This document shows positions 57,908-64,000 of a DNA stretch of 64,000 nt, piece after piece; within the stretch, counting starts at the first letter, position 1; the number at the start of each line of letters is the position of its first letter. This DNA comes from Microbulbifer sp. VAAF005. GTDB taxonomy: Bacteria; Pseudomonadota; Gammaproteobacteria; Pseudomonadales; Cellvibrionaceae. The stretch spans positions 3,199,501 to 3,263,500 of the forward strand of contig NZ_CP120233.1 in NCBI RefSeq assembly GCF_030012985.1, read 5' to 3'. Under the pieces are notes generated by a model. It had not been told where the DNA came from. It was given only the letters and a program-made list of their open reading frames with translations, and did not search any database. The translations under genes were made by a program, and so were the position numbers.

Positions 57908-58918
57908 TTAGAAAAACTCATTCCAGTTTTTCTTGGCCGCTTCCCATCGGCGCTTGTCTTCGACAACATTCAGGTTGCGGATGGTGTTACTTTCATAGGA
58001 CATCCAGTCCGACAGTTCAATATTATTTTGGGTGCCTGCAAAATAACGCATGCGAAAGCGGCGAATAAATTGGTTGGGAATAGCCATAAAGGCAACTTCA
58101 CGTCCCTGGGTGACAGTGGAAACCTCTACGCATTGGTGGTTTCTTTTATCGAGCTCATAGATAAAACCGGTAGTGGCTAAGTCACCCTCATTTGTTCCAT
58201 GCACAAAATAATACCTTTTTGGGCAATAAGTTTTGTTGTGCCAGGCAAAGCGCGCAACAATATTTGCATTGGTAGTGGTTGAGATGACTTGGTTAGATGC
58301 TCCGGTACCCAGGTGCGGATCAAAGCGGCCATTTTGATTCATCCAGGGAAAGAATCCCCCGGCTTGCCACAGCTTCTGTGGTGGGCGGGTATCGCCACGG
58401 TATAACAGCGTTGTCACTGTGTGCAGATTAAAACCACTGCGGCTAAATCGGTAATTAAATAGTGAGAAAGGGACGTCCAAATGAGCTTCGATGTTGGATA
58501 TTGCTCTCCTCTCAGAGCTGAAAGCTTCACTGGCTTGTCGATACCAGCAGTAGGCTCCACCGAGTAAAGCTAAAACGGCATCTTTACGGCGTGTTATTCC
58601 ATCGCTATCGAGTAGCTTGGTGGGTGTGGAGGGATCAAATCCAGTAAGCCAGGTATATAGGGTTTCCACTAGTACTTTGGCGACACGGGTAATCCTTCCA
58701 TAATCATTTGTTTGAATTTGTACTGCCTGGCTTACTAATTGGTCGATCCGGGTTAGCCCATCACTACTGCGCTTGTGATACCACTTACTGTTGCTATTGG
58801 AATTATTTTGGAAGTCCTGTGCGTACTCACGGATACTTTTGGGGACATAGCAGGTGGTTTGTATGTTTTGTGGGTGAACCAAGTTCCTAACATAGTTATC
58901 GATATTGGGTGCCAGCAA
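57908..58918 (-). CDS. Predicted mono-ADP-ribosyltransferase (pertussis/cholera-toxin-like, R-S-E type)
   Basis: This 336-residue protein has no signal peptide. Residues 1 to about 165 are an unrecognised, mostly helical region. From about residue 170 it follows the order of bacterial R-S-E ADP-ribosyltransferases: LYRGDTRPP with Arg174 (compare YRYDSRPP in pertussis toxin S1), then the strand VISTTTN with Ser213-Thr-Thr, FIYELD (251-257), and QGREVAFMAIP with Glu274 (compare QEVSALGGIP in cholera toxin A). The residue two before the Glu is Gly, not Glu or Gln. The start is TTG with AGGAG nine bases upstream. No immunity-like gene is adjacent. The region is AT-richer than its neighbours. Assignment rests on motifs only. 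Confidence 0.68.
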   Translation of the reverse strand: MLAPNIDNYVRNLVHPQNIQTTCYVPKSIREYAQDFQNNSNSNSKWYHKRSSDGLTRIDQLVSQAVQIQTNDYGRITRVAKVLVETLYTWLTGFDPSTPTKLLDSDGITRRKDAVLALLGGAYCWYRQASEAFSSERRAISNIEAHLDVPFSLFNYRFSRSGFNLHTVTTLLYRGDTRPPQKLWQAGGFFPWMNQNGRFDPHLGTGASNQVISTTTNANIVARFAWHNKTYCPKRYYFVHGTNEGDLATTGFIYELDKRNHQCVEVSTVTQGREVAFMAIPNQFIRRFRMRYFAGTQNNIELSDWMSYESNTIRNLNVVEDKRRWEAAKKNWNEFF

Positions 58919-59112
58919 GGGTTAACTCTCCTGTCTTTATTACTGTTTTTCGCCACTAGCCGTCTATGCTTCTAGTGGTGCTGTGATTATCGAATTTTAT
59001 TTCCAATAAGAACCGGATTCAGGAAGCATCGCGAAAACAAAACCGAATTATTTTTATTAATAGATATTGATGTTAATAATAATTTGGGGGGTTGATCAAG
59101 GAAGGAATCTTG

Positions 59113-60060
59113 GTGTTTCTAATGAGAAGGCGTGATCCTCTGCTTTCATTTCTCTATAGCCTGCCGTTTATCTTACTCTTTACAGTTTCTGAAGTCCGTG
59201 CTGATTTTGTTGGAACTTTAAACCTCTATGTTAATGGGGGTAAGCATTGGTTTGATGGCGACCGCCTACAAGGCACACCATTTCGCGGTTTTGAAATGCG
59301 AGATACCTCAGGTGTCGGTGCCGGTTTTGGCTTTAACATGACAAATCATTGGGCGATGGAAGGGGTTGTCGACTATTTCGTCGTGAGTGTTGCGGATACG
59401 CCCGAGAAAGTAGATGTGTATAACTACCGTATAGATCTCCTATATCAATTTGGAGGGCAGTTCTGCGGTAATTTTTGTTGGCAGCCCTATGTCGCGTTTG
59501 GCCTGGGTGAAATGCGTATTAATTATGACCGGCGTTACCGTAAAAAACACTGGCATCCAGATGACCCAAAGTATGTCTATGATCCGGATCATCCCTACGA
59601 CCCATACTATCCCTATCCTTGGGATTGTCGTAAGAAATTCTATGTCCCTGAGGATCGGCCAGACGGCCACCATTATCCCTACCCGCCTTACCATTGTGAC
59701 TGGCATGACCGGCAAAATATGGTGAATGTGGGAATGGGAATTAAATATCACCTGGGGCCCCGTTGGCAGGCCCGCGCAGATATACGGCTTTTCCAGGGGG
59801 TCGAAGAAGGTGGTGTCGATGGTTTTGCCAGCTTGGCGGTCGGCTATCAATGGCTTGAATATCCGGATTTTTGGTATGACGAAGATGCCGATGGTGTTAT
59901 TGATGCCACTGATCAATGTCCGCAGACCCCAGTGGGAATCGATGTGCAATTAGATGGCTGCCCGCTGGATACAGATTTTGATGGTGTACCCAGCTATATC
60001 GATCAATGCCCAAATACACCGATTGGTATTGCAGTGGATGAATACGGTTGTATTCGTTAA
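59113..60060 (+). CDS. Outer-membrane beta-barrel protein with TSP3 repeats, no OmpA domain
   Basis: This 315-residue protein has a signal peptide ending around VRADF and an OmpA/OprF-like N-terminal barrel (VGTLNLYVNGGKHW, AGFGFNMTNHWAMEG, PYVAFGLGEM). A loop of about 60 residues, rich in His, Tyr, Pro and Asp, lies at 59520-59715. The end has two thrombospondin type 3-like calcium repeats (DEDADGVIDATDQCPQTPVG, DTDFDGVPSYIDQCPNTPIG) and then a stop. OmpA-like homologues continue into a peptidoglycan-binding domain that is missing here. GTG 59113 with AGGAAGGA upstream is preferred over TTG 59092 and ATG 59122. It is divergent from the ADP-ribosyltransferase gene. Confidence 0.78.
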   Translation: MFLMRRRDPLLSFLYSLPFILLFTVSEVRADFVGTLNLYVNGGKHWFDGDRLQGTPFRGFEMRDTSGVGAGFGFNMTNHWAMEGVVDYFVVSVADTPEKVDVYNYRIDLLYQFGGQFCGNFCWQPYVAFGLGEMRINYDRRYRKKHWHPDDPKYVYDPDHPYDPYYPYPWDCRKKFYVPEDRPDGHHYPYPPYHCDWHDRQNMVNVGMGIKYHLGPRWQARADIRLFQGVEEGGVDGFASLAVGYQWLEYPDFWYDEDADGVIDATDQCPQTPVGIDVQLDGCPLDTDFDGVPSYIDQCPNTPIGIAVDEYGCIR

Positions 60061-60146
60061 GGGCAGCTAAAATCGATTTCTTCAGCGGGCGGCAGAAAAG
60101 TTCTGAAGCCCGCTGAAGATATTGTTTAAAATGATTTTCTATAAAA

Positions 60147-62066
60147 TTACTCGCTGCGAATTTCTTCGAGCTTCTCAGAAATTTCCAGCCATTCCATTTC
60201 CAGTTCTTCCATTAATTCCTGCTGCTCCGACTGCTCTTTATTAAGTCGAGCTATTTCTTCCTGCTGGCCGCCGCTATATAGCGCTTCATCGGCAAGTTTT
60301 TCCTGTACTGCGGCCAATGCCTTTTCTGCCGTAGCCATCTGTCGCTCAATATTCTTGAGTTTGTTGGTCAGGGGCTTCAGTTGTTCGCGTAGAGCGGCGG
60401 CGGCGCGCCTTTGGGCCTTCTTATCCTCAGGGGCTTTTTCCTCTGTGCCAGTAACAGTGGAGGGGCTCTCCTCTTTGCGTTTCTTTTCCCGGTTAAAGCC
60501 GAGCAGCCACTGTTTGTAGTCATCAAGGTCGCCGCTATAGGGTTCGGCGCGGCCATTGGCCACCAGAATAAATTCGTCGGCAGTATTGGCCAGTAGATGA
60601 CGATCGTGGGAAACCAATATGACGGCACCGGGAAACTCCGCCAGCGCCAGGGTCAGGGCGTGGCGCATTTCCAAATCAAGGTGGTTTGTCGGTTCATCGA
60701 GAAGCAACAGGTTAGGTTTTTGCCAGGCCAGTAGTGCCAGGGCTAAACGGGCTTTTTCACCGCCGGAAAAGCCCCCTACCGTTTCGAAAACCCGATCGCC
60801 GATAAAACCGTAGCCGCCGAGAAAATCCCGCAGCGATTGCTCCGAGGCATCGGGGCTCAGCCTTTGTAGGTGCAGCAACGGGGAACCGTTGCTATCCAGT
60901 GCTTCCAGCTGATGCTGGGCGAAGTAGCCGATGGCCAAGTGTTCGCCACATTGGCGCTCGCCGCTGAGGGGGGCGAGTGTGCCAGCCAGGGTTTTGATTA
61001 GAGAGGACTTGCCAGCACCATTGGGGCCGAGCAGGCCGATACGGCGTCCCGGTTGAATGCCCAGCTGAACGTTCTTCACCACTATTTTTTCGGCATAGCC
61101 AATATCCGCCTCGCGCAGGTCGATTAACGGATTAGAGGTTTTCTCGGAAGATGGCAAAGTAAAATGAAAAGGGGAATCCACATGGGCCGGGGCAATCAGA
61201 GCCATCCGGTCCAGGGCTTTCAGGCGGCTTTGTGCCTGCTTGGCCTTGCTCGCCTTGGCGCGAAAGCGCCGCACAAAGTCTTCCATATGTGCGCGTTCGG
61301 CCTGCTGTTTTTCAAACTGTATTTGCTGCTGGGCCAGGCGCTCAGCGCGAGCGCGCTCGAAGGCACTGTAATTGCCGCTGTACAAGACCAGTTTTTGCTG
61401 TTCAAAACTGACAATGCCGTCGACCACTGCATCGAGAAAGTCGCGGTCGTGGGAAATAATCAGCAGGGTACCGGGGAAGCGTTGCAGCCACTGTTCCAGC
61501 CAAAGGGTGGCATCCAGATCCAAGTGGTTGGTGGGCTCGTCCAACAGCATAAGATCTGCGGGGCACATCAGGGCGCGGCCCAAATTGAGGCGAATACGCC
61601 AGCCACCTGAGAAGCTGCGAACGGGGCGCTGTTGCTCTTCGTGGGAAAAGCCGAGCCCGTCGAGGAGTTGCGCGGCGCGCGCCGGGCCACTGTAGCCATC
61701 AATACTGGCCATGCGCTCGTGCAGTTCTGCCAGTTTGTGACCGTCGGTATCGCCGCTTGCTTCGGCCTCTGCCAGTTGCTTTTGCAATAGCCGCAACTCG
61801 CTATCGCCGTCTAAAACGTAATCCAGTGCTGACTGCTCACTAGCTTCTACCTCTTGGGCCATATGGGAGATACGCCAGTTGCTGGGGAGGTCTACCTGCC
61901 CCGCATCGGTTTCCAGTTGTCCAAGCAGCAGTTTGAACAGAGTTGACTTGCCACAGCCGTTGGCACCGATAATTCCGACTTTGTGGCCGGGGAAGATTCT
62001 GCAATCTGCGCTGTCAAGCAAGTCGCGCTCACCTCGGTGCAGAGAAACCCCTTGTAAATTGATCAC
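60147..62066 (-). CDS. yheS: ABC-F family ATPase YheS
   Basis: This is a cytoplasmic ABC-F protein that probably acts on the ribosome. The 639-residue protein has two ABC domains: GANGCGKSTLFKL with FSGGWRIRLNLGRA and LMLLDEPTNHLD, and GPNGAGKSSLIKT with FSGGEKARLALALLAW and LLLLDEPTNHLD. A linker helix lies between them (about 230-280), and a C-terminal coiled coil spans about 545-635. Length and C-terminus match YheS rather than Uup or EttA. The start is GTG. Confidence 0.93.
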   Translation of the reverse strand: MINLQGVSLHRGERDLLDSADCRIFPGHKVGIIGANGCGKSTLFKLLLGQLETDAGQVDLPSNWRISHMAQEVEASEQSALDYVLDGDSELRLLQKQLAEAEASGDTDGHKLAELHERMASIDGYSGPARAAQLLDGLGFSHEEQQRPVRSFSGGWRIRLNLGRALMCPADLMLLDEPTNHLDLDATLWLEQWLQRFPGTLLIISHDRDFLDAVVDGIVSFEQQKLVLYSGNYSAFERARAERLAQQQIQFEKQQAERAHMEDFVRRFRAKASKAKQAQSRLKALDRMALIAPAHVDSPFHFTLPSSEKTSNPLIDLREADIGYAEKIVVKNVQLGIQPGRRIGLLGPNGAGKSSLIKTLAGTLAPLSGERQCGEHLAIGYFAQHQLEALDSNGSPLLHLQRLSPDASEQSLRDFLGGYGFIGDRVFETVGGFSGGEKARLALALLAWQKPNLLLLDEPTNHLDLEMRHALTLALAEFPGAVILVSHDRHLLANTADEFILVANGRAEPYSGDLDDYKQWLLGFNREKKRKEESPSTVTGTEEKAPEDKKAQRRAAAALREQLKPLTNKLKNIERQMATAEKALAAVQEKLADEALYSGGQQEEIARLNKEQSEQQELMEELEMEWLEISEKLEEIRSE

Positions 62067-62174
62067 TGGAAAAACCTCATATGAATAGGCCGATGAATGC
62101 TAGGCTATTGAACAGACCCGGACTCCACAGAGACTGGGGCACTATGCCGATCAGCAAAGGGTCGGGATTCTAAC

Positions 62175-62669
62175 GTGACAAATACTTCACCTCCATCTTC
62201 CCCCAAGGAAAACCCCCTCTGGCAGTTCAGCTTGGACTTTTATACCTATCAGGATGTCGAACAGTTCCTACTCGACTGCCAAGACAGAAATGGCGCTGAC
62301 GTGTGTCTTCTACTGTGGGCGAGCTATACAGCCGTTTGTGGCAAGGAAATCAGTGAAGAGGGATGGAGAGTCGCAGATCGAGGCGTTGCGCCGCGCAGGC
62401 GAATGATTCGCAGTGTGCGACACCTGCGTCGTTGGTTGGGGAGTTTGCGCCCCCATACCCAGCGGGTCTACGCGCTGTGTAAACGCTATGAATTGAAACT
62501 GGAGCAGTTGCAGTTGGCTGCGCTGTGGAAAATTTATGCTGAGGACTGGCCGGGGGATCGCTCTGCACTGGAGCTAGCATCCCAGCAATATGGTTTGCAG
62601 CAAAAAGATCAGGCCCACTGGGCGGGCCTGATCGAAAGCTACTTGGCTCACAGGGGGGCAGCGGGTTAA
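62175..62669 (+). CDS. TIGR02444 (DUF2390) family protein
   Basis: This 164-residue, mostly helical cytoplasmic protein has the family motifs NPLWQFSLDFY, CLLLWASY and the RMIRSVRHLRRWLG region. The start is GTG. The family is often found next to yheS in Pseudomonas and relatives, and the gene is divergent from yheS here. Function is unknown. Confidence 0.82.
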   Translation: MTNTSPPSSPKENPLWQFSLDFYTYQDVEQFLLDCQDRNGADVCLLLWASYTAVCGKEISEEGWRVADRGVAPRRRMIRSVRHLRRWLGSLRPHTQRVYALCKRYELKLEQLQLAALWKIYAEDWPGDRSALELASQQYGLQQKDQAHWAGLIESYLAHRGAAG

Positions 62670-62693
62670 GCCACTGTTACACCCCTCTGGGCG

Positions 62694-62739
62694 CTGTACT
62701 TTTCTGGGGTCGCCGGTAATACAGTCGTGAAAAGTACAG
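62694..62739. terminator. Perfect 11-bp inverted repeat with long loop
   Basis: CTGTACTTTTC (62694-62704) and GAAAAGTACAG (62729-62739) flank a 24-base loop between two convergent genes. It may terminate both; the stem is AT-rich and the loop long, so this is uncertain. Confidence 0.45.
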
Positions 62740-62784
62740 AGCTCAATTAAGCAGCACCGTATTTGGCTGCGAGGAGTCCCGAGA

Positions 62785-63746
62785 CTATTCGCCGCTGGGT
62801 TGCTCCGAAGAAAAGAGGCTGTTTGCCGGAGTGCTGGGAGTAATCGTTGCTGCTGGGCGCGGAGTTTCCACCGGTTTCTGCTGCTCAGCTGGAGCCATTG
62901 CTTTTGAATCGTCTTTGGGTTTCTCAACGGTTTCAGGTTTGCTGACAGCCTTCACCTTCGGAGTTTCTGCGCTTGGCTTGACTGTTGCAGGCTTGGCTTC
63001 CGTTGAGGGTTTGCTCGCCGCTGGTTTTTTGGCAGCAGTAGTTTTAGCTGGAGCTTTCTTCGCTGGATTTTTTTCTCGGCAGTAGAAGCTTTCTTGGCTG
63101 GTGCTTTTTTCGCAGCAGTGGAGGCTTTCTTTGCGGGAGTTTTCTTTACAGCTTTAGTGGCAGCGGCGGTTTTTGCTGGCGCTTTCTTGGCACTAGTTTT
63201 CTTTTCTGTGGCTTTTTTTGCCACTGTCTTTTTCACTGTTTTGGCGGTGCTGGTAGTGCTTGCTTTAGTGCGGCTCTTTGCTGCGGTTGCTTTAGGAGCG
63301 GCTACTTTTTTTGAGGTGGTAGCTTTGCGGGCTTTTGGCTTGGATTTGTTCAGTAGTTTTTCTGCTTTTACACCGGCCTTACGCACAGCTTCGGCAGCTT
63401 TCAGCTCGGCCTTTGCCTGGGACTCGGTACTCTTTGCTTCGGCGTGTGATGCCTTTGCTTGCTGGAGTACTTCGTTATGCTTTTCTACATTGGCCTTGGC
63501 GGTTTCTACACGCTTTTGAGTGGCAGCTGTCTTTCGTGTCTTGGCTGCAGTTCTAGCGTCTACTAGTTTGGTTTTCGCTTTAGCTAATTTTTCTTTTGCA
63601 GAAGTCAGTGCTTTTCCGGCTTTTAAAACACTTTTGCCGGCATCGGCAACTTTCTTGTTGCGGGCTTTGTCTAGCTTGACGGTTAGCTTGGAAATTTGTG
63701 CTTCCAGTTCTGCGACTGAATTGACAGCTCTTTGTTTGGCAGCCAT
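62785..63746 (-). pseudogene. Histone H1-like/AlgP-like Lys-Ala-rich protein, one-base frameshift
   Basis: This protein starts with a coiled-coil region (about 1-135, VAELEAQISKLTVKLDKA) and continues into tandem basic KKAPAKKAS and TAAKK repeats, like histone H1 or Pseudomonas AlgP, which bind DNA. At AEKK the frame slips. As written the end is an Arg/Gln-rich tail that stops at 62952. Adding one A to the A7 run (T7, 63068-63074) restores NPAKKAPAKTTAAKKP and an acidic/Pro-rich C-terminus ending SSEQPSGE at 62785, about 320 residues in all. A homopolymer read error is likely; transcript slippage is possible. Confidence 0.82.
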
Positions 63747-64000
63747 GAGTAAATGTCCTGACGTTTATTATCAATTGGAACATCCGGACAGTGTACGGAT
63801 CAGATCTATATGTAATAAACATATTTAAATCAGGGATCTGAACACTGTAAATTGTTCTGAAACTGAAAAGCACCTCAAACAGTCCGGAACAACAACCGGC
63901 GACTGGTCGATAATAGCGCTGTTTTTAAAAAAAATGTATGCCGTAAGCAGCGAAAATAGTGCTGTAAATGTATTTTTTTCTCGCTGGTCCCTGGAACCTT

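Noticed and set aside
58753..58956. Possible longer N-terminus of the ADP-ribosyltransferase via a frameshift from a GTG at 58956
   Set aside because: One extra base in the CCC just before the TTG would join the frames, but the TTG at 58918 already has a good AGGAG site and the upstream part has no supporting features. I kept the simpler start.
63094..63519. Plus-strand frame rich in Ala, Phe, Leu and Val opposite the H1-like gene
   Set aside because: It is the antisense image of Lys/Ala repeats (AAG/GCN read backwards), a known artefact of such genes.

Overview
The window is a 64 kb piece of a gammaproteobacterial chromosome with no plasmid, prophage or insertion-sequence signature. Gene content and order (pstSCAB-phoU, ubiC-ubiA-phoB-phoR, oxyR-recG, gmk-rpoZ-spoT-ridA, rph-crc-pyrE, slmA-argB-algC-coaBC-radC-rpmBG-mutM, coaD-rsmD-ftsYEX-rpoH) resemble Pseudomonas and the marine Cellvibrionales. 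A Microbulbifer-like genome is my best guess, but that is inference from gene order and protein style only.

Layout. 0-4.4 kb: the end of uvrD, a TRAP substrate-binding protein, the acyl-CoA thioesterase yciA and the two TRAP permeases. 4.5-10.1 kb: phosphate uptake and its regulator PhoU, preceded by a Pho box. 10.2-14.4 kb: an AT-rich accessory stretch with a tandem pair of outer-membrane porin-like genes (second copy broken) and an M48 lipoprotein peptidase; the duplication also copied the 3' end of the peptidase gene. 14.4-26.5 kb: DUF4265, yaaA, a DUF938 methyltransferase, phoR-phoB, ubiA-ubiC, a dicarboxylate/amino-acid symporter, recG-oxyR, a small stress membrane protein and an SDR enzyme. 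26.5-30.2 kb: the gmk-rpoZ-spoT-ridA cluster (nucleotide and stringent-response genes). 30.4-34.9 kb: a membrane fatty-acid hydroxylase, a secreted subtilisin and a rhomboid protease. 34.9-46.8 kb: yicC, rph, crc, pyrE, slmA, argB, algC, coaBC, radC, rpmB, rpmG, mutM. 46.8-51.0 kb: a DUF5993-dsbB pair, an amidohydrolase-like lipoprotein and gamma-glutamyltransferase. 51-57.8 kb: coaD, rsmD, ftsY, ftsE, ftsX, rpoH, DUF423, trmB. 57.9-60.1 kb: a predicted ADP-ribosyltransferase and an unusual outer-membrane barrel, divergently arranged. 60.1-64 kb: the ABC-F protein yheS, a TIGR02444 protein and a histone-H1/AlgP-like protein.

Three points stand out. First, a 336-residue orphan protein at 57.9-58.9 kb carries an Arg / Ser-Thr-Thr / Glu arrangement like pertussis and cholera toxin ADP-ribosyltransferases. 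Second, four genes (phoB, algC, the H1-like gene and the second porin copy) are each put out of frame by exactly one missing base in or beside a homopolymer. This pattern suggests systematic sequencing deletions rather than biology for at least the first three. Third, the porin-like locus preserves a readable duplication history, including a decayed fragment of the neighbouring peptidase gene.

No tRNA, rRNA or CRISPR array was seen.
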